From: Deltaproteobacteria bacterium
Lineage (GTDB): Bacteria; Desulfobacterota_B; Binatia; UBA9968
Direction of reading: 5' to 3'
Assembly: GCA_022545745.1 (NCBI GenBank)
Contig: JACZQL010000004.1
Location: forward strand, 1 to 12,378
Length of the DNA: 12,378 nt
This document shows positions 1 to 6,340 of the stretch, piece after piece; the first letter of the stretch is position 1, and every line of letters begins with the position of its first letter. Position numbers and translations under genes: made by a program. The notes under the pieces are model-generated. The model ran no database searches. It saw only the letters and a program-made list of their open reading frames with translations, and was not told the origin of the DNA.

Positions 1-1308
1 CAGAAAGGATGAGCTTGTGAGATTCTGGCTCAGATCGATTCGGTGGCTCCCTTCAAGATGGAACGCGAGCCGGGAGTTAAAAAAGCTCCCAAGCAGGGCA
101 ACGCCGAATATATTTCCCAGATGCCTCATGGTGCCGTAAATCCCTCCTGCGACCCCGAGGCGATCCGTCGATATAGAGCTCAAGATTGCAGTTAGATTCG
201 GTGTCCGGTAGAGGGCACGAGCGGTACCGAGGAGAACTAGTCGGGTTACAATGCCCAAAGTTGAGGAGCTGGAATCAAGGGAAGTCATGGAATACACGCC
301 AGCACAGAAAAGAAACATGGAAACTACCGATGGCCACTTTGTCCCGAAACGATCCGTCAATGCTCCGCCCACCATTCCTCCGAAAACCATCGATATGGCC
401 AGAGGAAGGAGGAGGAGCCCCACCGCTTCAGCCGAAACCTGGAGTACCTGCACGAGGTAAAACGGCATTAAGAACAAGACACTGAATAGGATCATGTTGC
501 TTATAAAGTTTCCTACTTGGGCAATGGCAAAGACCTGATTTTTGAAAAGGCTCAAGTCGAGCATGGGATTGGCAGCACGCCTTTCGATCAACACAAAGGC
601 GAGGGTGAAGACTACGGAGAGAACCAGGAGGACCACGACGCTTGGGGAAGCCCAATCCATCTCTTGGGTCCTGTGGGTGGCAAGGACAAGAGAGGCTATG
701 GATACAAAAAACAAGACCGATCCAGGAACGTCGATTTTGATTGTTTTAGGATCCAGAGACGCGCCTTTAACGAAGTAACTCGCAAGGAGTCCCAAGATAC
801 CAATGGGGACATTGCAGAGAAAGACAGACCTCCAGCCAAACAGGCCGATTAACAGGCCGCCCAGCATTGGGCCAAAGGAAAGGGCGGCTCCAATGACGAT
901 CGCCTGTAGCCCAATGGCCCTCCCTCTTTGTTCCGGTGGAAAGGAGGAGGTCACGATCCCGGGTCCATTGGAAATGATCATGGAAGCGCCCAGGGCTTGG
1001 AAAACCCTGAGGGCGATTAGCCATTCTACGGATTGAACGAGGCCGCAAAGGAGCGAGAAAAAAGCAAAAACCACAAATCCCACGGTGTGCAACCGTAATT
1101 GACCCAACAGGTCTCCCAGTCTGCCGAAGTTAATCATGGTGCTCGACGTGGTCAGAAGGTACCCAAGGACGATCCACTGGGCGCTTCGGATATCAGATTG
1201 GAAGCTGTCAGTAATGTAGGGAAGCGCGACGTTCGTGATGGTGAGACCGCTGGTGGTTAAGAACACGCCCACGGACACAATGGAGAATACAAGCCACCGC
1301 TGAACCAT
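1..1308 (-). CDS. MFS exporter, DHA2 (14-helix drug:H+ antiporter) type, C-terminus cut by window edge
   Basis: An open frame of 436 codons reads leftwards from an ATG at 1308 and runs off the window at base 1 without a stop. It is a major facilitator superfamily inner-membrane transporter, probably a proton-driven efflux pump. Visible marks are TM1 ending in TITNVALP (residues 23-30), motif A GRLGDLLGQ (62-70), motif B beginning at R101 (RVFQALGAS), the antiporter motif C GAALSFGPMLGG (140-151), and WRSVFLCNVPIG (159-170), which is typical after TM6. The last visible residues, with GNIFGVALLGSFF, match the TM13 area, so only about the last helix is missing. AAAGGAAA lies 5-12 bases before the ATG. 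The acidic residue DHA2 pumps usually carry before the TM1 motif (LDxTIVNVALP) is absent here (LTTSGLTITNVALP). The gene lies 97 bp downstream of egtD on the same strand. Its substrate cannot be told from sequence. Confidence 0.9.
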   Translation of the reverse strand, partial: MVQRWLVFSIVSVGVFLTTSGLTITNVALPYITDSFQSDIRSAQWIVLGYLLTTSSTMINFGRLGDLLGQLRLHTVGFVVFAFFSLLCGLVQSVEWLIALRVFQALGASMIISNGPGIVTSSFPPEQRGRAIGLQAIVIGAALSFGPMLGGLLIGLFGWRSVFLCNVPIGILGLLASYFVKGASLDPKTIKIDVPGSVLFFVSIASLVLATHRTQEMDWASPSVVVLLVLSVVFTLAFVLIERRAANPMLDLSLFKNQVFAIAQVGNFISNMILFSVLFLMPFYLVQVLQVSAEAVGLLLLPLAISMVFGGMVGGALTDRFGTKWPSVVSMFLFCAGVYSMTSLDSSSSTLGIVTRLVLLGTARALYRTPNLTAILSSISTDRLGVAGGIYGTMRHLGNIFGVALLGSFFNSRLAFHLEGSHRIDLSQNLTSSSFL

Positions 1309-1338
1309 CAAGTTTCCTTTGGCATCGCCGAGTTAGAT

Positions 1339-1355
1339 TATCCTACCTGAGGATA
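1339..1355. promoter_or_regulatory. Inverted repeat upstream of the MFS gene, possible operator
   Basis: TATCCT-ACCTG-AGGATA has perfect 6-base arms around 5 bases and is centred about 39 bases upstream of the MFS start. It could be an operator for a local repressor or a small mRNA hairpin. Exporter genes are often repressor-controlled, but no regulator gene is visible in the window. The arms are short enough to arise by chance. Confidence 0.25.
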
Positions 1356-1405
1356 GACTGCGTTCGGAAACAACCCACGCCATCTAAACGCTGCACATGA
1401 GGGTA

Positions 1406-2440
1406 TCAGGGGGCGGAGGTTTTTCTAAAGAGGAGCAGAGAGAACCACTTTTTGGGATCGGTGAAGTGCTCAACCGTTGCAAAGCCGAAAAACTGTAGTT
1501 GCTTTTGAAGTTCCAAGGGGTCAAACTTTCGGCTGATCTCCACCAGAATCTTTTCCTCTTTTTCCCATACGAATGATGCGGCATGAGAGGGAAAGCAAAT
1601 CTCTTGAGTTTGGGTGGAGACGGAGCACATTTCCACACGTTGCCACTCGGGGTTGTATTTCGAGTGGTAGCGCATCTTGTTAAGATCGAAGTTGCTCTGG
1701 AGAAGTCGGTTGACGTTCTCAAAAACGTTGAGGATAAATTCCGCGGTTACTCCCTGAGAATCGTTGTAGGCCCTGTGTATCACATCCATGTCCTTGACCC
1801 GATCCACCCCGAGGAGCAAAAAATCTCGGGGCCCCATGGATTCGGAGAGCTGTTGAAAGAATCGGACAAATTCAGGTTGAGTGAAGTTTCCTATGGTACT
1901 GCCCAAAAAGACAAATAGGGTGGGCAGGCTCTTTTCGATGCTTGCCATTCCCCCTTCGAATTGAGCCTGTAACCCATGGAAGACCAGTTCTGGAAACTGT
2001 TCACGGATCACCTCTCTGGATACCACCAATCCCGTGCGGCTAACATCCAAGGGGGCAAAGATTCCGCCTTTCCTTTGCCGGGCCTGTTCCTTCAACAGGT
2101 GCAAAGTCTTCTTAGAGAACCCTGCTCCCAATTCGACAATACACTCCACCGGTGCGAGAGCGATCACCCGCTCGGCTTCCCTTTCCAGGATGGAGTTCTC
2201 GGTTCGAGTCGGGTAGTACTCGGGAAGCTCGCAGATCTTTTCAAACAATTGGCAGCCCTTTTCATCATAAAGGTTGTGGGCCTCCAACCAGCGGGGTTGG
2301 TCAAACAGGGTTCTTAGCACCGAGAGAGTCGGGTCTTGATGGATATGGCTACCGTCTAGACTCCATATGGATGGCTCAAGTGGATGCCAAAGATGTCGTT
2401 GAGCTGGGGCAAGTATGCTGGGTAACGGTTGCGCTTCCAT
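1406..2440 (-). CDS. egtD: L-histidine N(alpha)-methyltransferase EgtD (ergothioneine biosynthesis)
   Basis: This 344-residue protein has the length and motif order of EgtD, the SAM-dependent enzyme that trimethylates the alpha-amino group of histidine to give hercynine. The SAM site shows ELGAG (104-108) and PLDVS (130-134). The residues known to bind histidine in Mycobacterium EgtD all have counterparts: Tyr58 in LYDEKG, Asn185 in STIGNF, Tyr225 in AYND, Met271 in VEM, and Glu301 and Ser303 in EIS. LPEYYPTRTE (72-81) is also characteristic. The Glu/Met pair separates EgtD from other methyltransferases of this fold. AGGA lies about 8 bases before the ATG. No egtB (sulfoxide synthase), egtC or egtE is visible. 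The next gene on the strand is an MFS exporter. Family assignment is firm, while participation in complete ergothioneine synthesis is inferred. Confidence 0.93.
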   Translation of the reverse strand: MEAQPLPSILAPAQRHLWHPLEPSIWSLDGSHIHQDPTLSVLRTLFDQPRWLEAHNLYDEKGCQLFEKICELPEYYPTRTENSILEREAERVIALAPVECIVELGAGFSKKTLHLLKEQARQRKGGIFAPLDVSRTGLVVSREVIREQFPELVFHGLQAQFEGGMASIEKSLPTLFVFLGSTIGNFTQPEFVRFFQQLSESMGPRDFLLLGVDRVKDMDVIHRAYNDSQGVTAEFILNVFENVNRLLQSNFDLNKMRYHSKYNPEWQRVEMCSVSTQTQEICFPSHAASFVWEKEEKILVEISRKFDPLELQKQLQFFGFATVEHFTDPKKWFSLLLFRKTSAP

Positions 2441-2693
2441 AGGTTATCCTGTGGTGCAGGTAAAAATTGCTGGATGATGGAGTGGAATTGGCAGTTTCAT
2501 AACCCTAGAATGGTTTGGCCCATTATTCAAGCCTAAACTTTCTAATCAGATCCCAGCTAGCCAAGACGACGAATCGGTTGGATGATCAATGGCCAATTTA
2601 GAGTGCGAAGGCTTTTACAGATTTGAGGCAGGTAGAATCAACGAGAAGAAAAAGGGAGGTGTCCTGGTAGAGTTTTGAGCTTTTTCCCACACA

Positions 2694-3059
2694 CTATTTG
2701 GACAGGTTTTTTTCTATGCAATGAACCACTTCTTCTGCATTGACCGGTTTGGCGATAAAGGGACGACCGGAAATCATGCCCTCTTCATCTTTGGCCACTG
2801 CGGCAGTCAAGAAAACGATCGGGGTATCCTTGAGCGCCTCATCTGCAATGATGTTGGAGGCGACTTCACCTCCATCCATATCCGGCATGACGATGTCGAG
2901 CAGGATGAGATCTGGTTTAAATTGCTTGGCGGCTGCCAGCGCCATCTTTCCCCGGTTCTCGTCTCTCACCTCGTAGGTGCCGGTCTTCTCCAGATAGAGC
3001 TTTAGCACACGCGTAAAGCTTGGCTCATCGTCAATGACAAGAATCTTTTTCTTTGTCAT
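2694..3059 (-). CDS. Single-domain (CheY-like) response regulator
   Basis: This protein of 121 residues is one receiver domain with no output domain. It shows the acidic pair Asp10/Asp11 (VIDDEP), the phospho-acceptor Asp55 (LLDIVMPD), Thr85 (FLTAA) and Lys104 (AKP), so it should accept phosphate. Its ATG overlaps the stop of the upstream PAS histidine kinase in an ATGA arrangement, which points to translational coupling and a cognate pair. It could act as a phosphate shuttle or sink, or bind a partner protein. About 86 of its first 120 residues are identical, without gaps, to the receiver of the receiver-protease fusion at 6341-7834, so the two share an ancestor and perhaps a kinase. The 253 bp between its stop and egtD show no clear terminator. 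Confidence 0.93.
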   Translation of the reverse strand: MTKKKILVIDDEPSFTRVLKLYLEKTGTYEVRDENRGKMALAAAKQFKPDLILLDIVMPDMDGGEVASNIIADEALKDTPIVFLTAAVAKDEEGMISGRPFIAKPVNAEEVVHCIEKNLSK

Positions 3060-4333
3060 TGTGACTCCCTCCTCTGTGCTTTTAACATCATCTCAACCCT
3101 GACACCTCCTTCCTTGCGGTTTCTGATGTCAATCGTTCCGCCGTGCAATTCCATGATCTTGCTCGTCACCGTTAATCCTAAGCCAGTACCTTTCCCGGTT
3201 GGCTTGGTCGTGAAAAAGGGGTCGAAGACCTTTGAAAGCTGGTTTTCGGGGATGCCCGTTCCCGTGTCCTCCACCTCCGCAACGACGACGGTGTCACCCA
3301 CTCTGAGTCGGTCTGCTAGCTTATCCGGTTCCCCGTGACCCCGAGGGTGGCCCCCCTCGTTAAATTGCTTGATGTAGGTTTTAACGGTGAGCGTGCCGCC
3401 TTTTGGCATAGCCTGGATGGCGTTCATCAGAACATTCACGAAGACCTGCTCGATTTTATTTCGATCCAGCCTGACAGGAGGGAGGTCTTCGCCTAGCTCT
3501 TGCAACAAGTGGATGTGGGAACGGTCGAGCTCATGTTTCACCAGGGACAGGGATTGTTCAACGACGAAGTTGAATTCTTCGATTTCCGATAGGAATGTAC
3601 GTGAGGCGGAAAAATTTAACAAACCCTTTATCACGGAGTCAGCCTTCTTAACGGCATTATTGATGTCTTTTAGGATTATGGGAATAGTCTCATCCTTGTC
3701 TGTGAGGGTGTTGGTCAGGTAGTCAACATCCAATTGGATGATGGCAAGTGGGTTCTTGACCTCGTGGGCCACCCCGGCGGCCAATCGGCCGACGGACTCC
3801 AGCTTTTCGGCTTGGATCAATTGCAATTGAGTGGCCTTTAGTTCTTCATGAGTAACCTTTAGGTCCACGAGCGTCTTGGCAAGCATCTTCTCACTTCGGT
3901 TGAGCTCCGAATAAGTCTGCTTTACCTTTGCTTCCGTCTGCTTACGCTTGGTGATCTCATGCGCCATGCTGAGCATGGCACAAACCTCTCCTTGGGGGCC
4001 TAGGATAGGTCGGTAGTGAACGTCGAAATATCGGTGGCCTTCCGGAAAGGGTATCTTTGTATCGGGAAGCGCCATGAGTTCACCCTTCCATACCCTTTCA
4101 TGAAGGTGCCGGTGCTCGGCCATAGCTGGAACCAGGTCATACCAGGTTTTTCCGATCATCTGTTCCACCTCGAGACCTAACATGGTGGCCATTTCTTTGT
4201 TGACCCATTTCACATTCATGTGTCGATCGGAGACCAAGAGACCCAATGGGATCTGGTCCAGAATGGCCTGGCTTTCTAGTTCCAACTGCTTGTGGCTCTC
4301 GCTGATTTGTTTCTGTTGTAGAGTTTTCACCAC
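3056..4333 (-). CDS. Soluble PAS sensor histidine kinase
   Basis: The 425-residue protein has no membrane segment. The order is a PAS domain (about 22-130), a helical linker, a HisKA dimerisation domain with His190 in AAGVAHEVKNPL, and an HATPase_c domain. The ATPase domain shows Asn304 in the N box (NVLMNAIQAMP), DTGTGIP (356-362) and GKGTGLGL (380-387). All catalytic boxes are intact. An insert of about 30 residues (320-350, rich in Gly/His/Pro) sits between the N and G1 boxes. The start is a GTG at 4333, with AGGAT five bases upstream and an in-frame TAG two codons before it. A second GTG follows directly. The PAS domain implies a cytoplasmic signal, but I see no residue pattern that identifies heme or flavin. 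It is coupled to the receiver gene by a 4-base overlap. A sigma-54-type promoter lies about 265 bp upstream. Confidence 0.93.
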   Translation of the reverse strand: MVKTLQQKQISESHKQLELESQAILDQIPLGLLVSDRHMNVKWVNKEMATMLGLEVEQMIGKTWYDLVPAMAEHRHLHERVWKGELMALPDTKIPFPEGHRYFDVHYRPILGPQGEVCAMLSMAHEITKRKQTEAKVKQTYSELNRSEKMLAKTLVDLKVTHEELKATQLQLIQAEKLESVGRLAAGVAHEVKNPLAIIQLDVDYLTNTLTDKDETIPIILKDINNAVKKADSVIKGLLNFSASRTFLSEIEEFNFVVEQSLSLVKHELDRSHIHLLQELGEDLPPVRLDRNKIEQVFVNVLMNAIQAMPKGGTLTVKTYIKQFNEGGHPRGHGEPDKLADRLRVGDTVVVAEVEDTGTGIPENQLSKVFDPFFTTKPTGKGTGLGLTVTSKIMELHGGTIDIRNRKEGGVRVEMMLKAQRRESQ

Positions 4334-4396
4334 TGTCTATCCTACGAACATCTCCTGACTATTGCAGGTGCCCAGCCGTTATTGGCCCGTCCAAGT

Positions 4397-4419
4397 CCTC
4401 GCTTCGCTCACAATGACAG
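4397..4419 (-). repeat. Probable dispersed intergenic repeat fragment (TGTCATTGTGAGCGAAGCGA)
   Basis: The minus strand reads TGTCATTGTGAGCGAAGCGA. From memory, near-identical strings of the form GTCATTGCGAGCGAAGCGAAGCAATC recur in intergenic DNA of many bacterial genomes. The neighbouring plus-strand bases GCAATCTCG occur twice (4458-4466 and 4497-4505), which fits the other half of that repeat type. Only one copy of the core is in this window, so its repetitive nature is inferred. Confidence 0.4.
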
Positions 4420-4424
4420 ATCTC

Positions 4425-4488
4425 ACCCCGTGGAGTATTATCCACGACTAAGATGGGCAATCTCGACCGAGAGGTTACTCCACAGGGT
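4425..4488. repeat. 64-bp inverted-terminus repeat, copy A
   Basis: The element begins ACCCCGTGGAGTA and ends TACTCCACAGGGT, so its 13-base ends are inverted copies with one mismatch. Inside it, CGTGGA-GTATTA-TCCACG forms an alternative hairpin that competes with the end-to-end pairing, and TCTCG-AC-CGAGA forms a second small one. It differs from copy B at 9 of 64 positions. On the minus-strand transcript the single end mismatch becomes a G-U pair, so the long stem is kept. It lies in the leader of the PAS kinase gene. It looks like a small palindromic mobile repeat (REP or MITE-like). Confidence 0.75.
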
Positions 4489-4608
4489 GCTATTTGCAAT
4501 CTCGCAGGGTCTCCCCCTCGGTTGCTTTATGGCTACTTACTTATGAACTCTTTAGTAGATTGTTCTAGCTTAACCGGCTTAGGGGGTTCCTAAATGTACT
4601 GCTTTGGA

Positions 4609-4625
4609 AGCATAAGTCATGCCAA
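4609..4625 (-). promoter_or_regulatory. Sigma-54-type (-24/-12) promoter ahead of the PAS kinase
   Basis: The minus strand reads TTGGCATGACTTATGCT, with the invariant GG (4623-4622) and GC (4611-4610) exactly 10 bases apart. The consensus is YTGGCACG-N4-TTGCW. It shares 12 of 17 positions with both other sites in the cluster (6116-6132 and 7909-7925). Transcription would start near 4598, giving a leader of about 265 bases. Confidence 0.55.
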
Positions 4626-4754
4626 ATATCAGGATGTTCCTCTTATGAGATAAAGGTACTGTTCTACCAAGGGTTTTTCCCCCGCTGGGAATCCATGCAA
4701 GGAGAAAAGATGCCCAGATTCGAGATTTGTGATCCCATAGTTCAATTTTTGTTT

Positions 4755-4818
4755 ACCCCGTGGAGCATTATCCACGACTGAGTTGAGTGGTCTCGACTGA
4801 GAGGTTACTCCACGGGGT
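4755..4818. repeat. 64-bp inverted-terminus repeat, copy B
   Basis: This is the same element as 4425-4488, in the same orientation and 330 bp to the right, with 55 of 64 bases identical. Its ends ACCCCGTGGAGCA and TTACTCCACGGGGT pair almost perfectly. Its last base is also the last base of the membrane kinase's TAA stop codon, so the hairpin begins as that frame ends. No run of T follows on the minus strand, so it is not a typical intrinsic terminator, but it could shield the mRNA 3' end or attenuate read-through. Confidence 0.75.
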
Positions 4819-6047
4819 TAAGCCCGGGTTGGCAAACGAACAATGAACTTTGATCCCTCACCCTGTTTGCTCTCCGCAAGGACCGTTCCTCCATGGGCTT
4901 CCACGATGGATTTCACGCTGAAGAGTCCGAGTCCTGTCCCCTCAATTGTTTCTGCTCCTTTGAGTCTCCGAAACTCGGTGAAGAGTTGTGGCAATGCATC
5001 CTCGGGAATTCCCATCCCCGTGTCTTTCACGCTAATTGACACATGGCCGTCATCCACTCGCGAACTGACGCTAATGGTCCCACCCGATGGCGTAAACTTG
5101 ATGGCGTTACCCACCAAGTTCCACAACACGCGTTCTAATTGAGCTTCATCCCCCATAACGTCAGGGAGGTGCTCATCGAGGTCCATATTCAGGGAAATGT
5201 TTTTCTTTCGTAGCGCTTCCATTTGTTGCTGTCCTAAGTTTTGAATCAGAGGGGTGAGTTTGACGGGCTGTTGCTTCATCTCCATCGTTCCTGATTCTGC
5301 CTTGGTGGCATCGAGAAAACCTGTGACCAGCCTAACGATGCGTTCGCCGTTTTCTTGAATGGCATGGAGGGCCTGCGAGTTTTCTTTGCCATTTTGCCCT
5401 CTTTCGAGGCGAGTGGCTACCGTGTCTGCACAAAACATAATTACGCCTAGGGGATTCTTTATGTCGTGGGCCAAGGCCGATACCAGTTGGCGCTTGAGTT
5501 GCTGCGTCTCCTCAGCATTTTCCGCTCTTTTTTTCTCTTTTTTCACCTGTTCACCGAGATAGCCGTAGAGAAGAGAGACACCGAAGATAAAGGGGATACG
5601 AATCAACGCCTGTGCATCCAAAGCATCCAGACCCCCTTGAAAGGTACTTAACGCCACGGAGACAATGGTGATGATGAAGCACCCTATAACGATTTGGAGA
5701 AGATTTTCGCCAATGGCCGCAATGAATAGCCCAAAGTAGAAAACAATGAAAAGGTCCCAGGGGTTCTCGCGGTTCAATCCGATTGCTACGGAGGTGAGGA
5801 GGGTGTCCACTATAACGAGAATCGGTGCAAAGAGCTTGTGCTCGTAAACACCTAGGGGAAGACGGTAGAGCACAAGCATGAATGCTAGGCTCAATACGAT
5901 CAGCAAATAGGCGCGCGGGTCATTGACCACTTCCCCCTTGCTGAAGAGCACGAAGTAGGAGGTGACGATGACGAGAACCCACTGAAGAGGGACTAGGGTG
6001 TTCTTGCGGGCCTGAAGGCTTTCTTCCGTGTTCACGATGGAAGGCAT
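4818..6047 (-). CDS. Membrane histidine kinase with six N-terminal helices
   Basis: The protein has 409 residues from the ATG at 6047. The first 166 or so residues hold about six hydrophobic helices (roughly 20-37, 46-64, 72-90, 97-112, 115-134, 149-166) with very short loops, so the sensor is probably the membrane bundle itself. A charged coiled-coil stretch (167-188) follows, then HisKA with His194 in ALAHDIKNPL, the N box NLVGNAIKFTP (Asn314), DTGMGIP (342-348) and EGTGLGL (369-375). All kinase boxes are intact. A longer reading from a GTG at 6149 is possible, but its extra 34 residues are unlike a membrane kinase start and coincide with a sigma-54-type promoter, so I prefer 6047, although no clear ribosome binding site precedes it. 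No receiver gene is paired with it directly. The nearest are the protease fusion upstream and the receiver at 2694. Confidence 0.9.
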   Translation of the reverse strand: MPSIVNTEESLQARKNTLVPLQWVLVIVTSYFVLFSKGEVVNDPRAYLLIVLSLAFMLVLYRLPLGVYEHKLFAPILVIVDTLLTSVAIGLNRENPWDLFIVFYFGLFIAAIGENLLQIVIGCFIITIVSVALSTFQGGLDALDAQALIRIPFIFGVSLLYGYLGEQVKKEKKRAENAEETQQLKRQLVSALAHDIKNPLGVIMFCADTVATRLERGQNGKENSQALHAIQENGERIVRLVTGFLDATKAESGTMEMKQQPVKLTPLIQNLGQQQMEALRKKNISLNMDLDEHLPDVMGDEAQLERVLWNLVGNAIKFTPSGGTISVSSRVDDGHVSISVKDTGMGIPEDALPQLFTEFRRLKGAETIEGTGLGLFSVKSIVEAHGGTVLAESKQGEGSKFIVRLPTRA

Positions 6048-6115
6048 TTCATAGGCTTTGGCTGCAATTTCGGGATCTTGGTAAGAAAGAGAGTCCCTAA
6101 AAGTGCTGAATAATA

Positions 6116-6132
6116 CGCACAAGCCATGCCAA
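6116..6132 (-). promoter_or_regulatory. Sigma-54-type (-24/-12) promoter ahead of the membrane kinase
   Basis: The minus strand reads TTGGCATGGCTTGTGCG, with GG (6130-6129) and GC (6118-6117) 10 bases apart. It matches the sites at 7909-7925 and 4609-4625 at 12 shared positions. The expected transcript start is near 6105, about 58 bases before the ATG at 6047. This supports that start over the upstream GTG at 6149, which would lie outside the transcript. Confidence 0.55.
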
Positions 6133-6200
6133 GGACAGACATGGCCCACACCCAGGCTAAGTTGTTTTAATTAAAGGGTTTTTGCCATTAGTTTCAGGTT

Positions 6201-6244
6201 AATTGTGGGGTCAGACCGCGGATTTATGTCCCCAGAGGACAATT
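6201..6244. repeat. Hairpin-forming intergenic sequence with GGGGTCAGACC
   Basis: AATTGTGGGG (6201-6210) faces CCCC (6230-6233) and ACAATT (6239-6244), giving a nested inverted repeat with a 5-base bulge. It lies between the protease fusion's stop (6341) and the membrane kinase's promoter. From memory, GGGGTCAGACC-type strings recur near REP-associated tyrosine transposase genes in several phyla, but no such gene is in the window. It could also act as a 3' hairpin for the protease transcript. Confidence 0.35.
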
Positions 6245-6340
6245 TTTGCTTCCTAACAGAGAGGGGAAGCCGTGAGGAAAACTAGGACAGCTGAGTCATC
6301 TTGCCGTCCTTTACCTTTCTGGGATCAGCGGATCTGATAC

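Larger units (their letters stand above)
4334..4817. other. 484-bp non-coding region between the two kinase genes
   Basis: No convincing gene is present on either strand. On the minus strand the interval from 4598 to 4334 has almost no ATG, apart from a 4-codon frame just before the PAS kinase, so no leader peptide is evident. The region holds two 64-bp inverted-terminus elements, a sequence resembling a dispersed intergenic repeat (4397-4419), and a -24/-12 promoter (4609-4625). It forms the long, structured leader of the PAS kinase mRNA if that promoter is used. I recognise no known riboswitch class. Confidence 0.7.

Noticed and set aside
767..1048. 93-codon minus-strand frame
   Set aside because: It is out of frame with the MFS transporter, which reads through this stretch with clear family motifs. 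The composition is not protein-like.
2929..2942. A further GG-N10-GC (sigma-54-like) site on the minus strand
   Set aside because: It lies inside the response regulator gene and has AAGC instead of TTGC. The bare GG-N10-GC spacing occurs often by chance.
4425..4818. CRISPR array
   Set aside because: There are only two repeats of 64 bp with a 266-bp gap and no regular spacers or cas genes.
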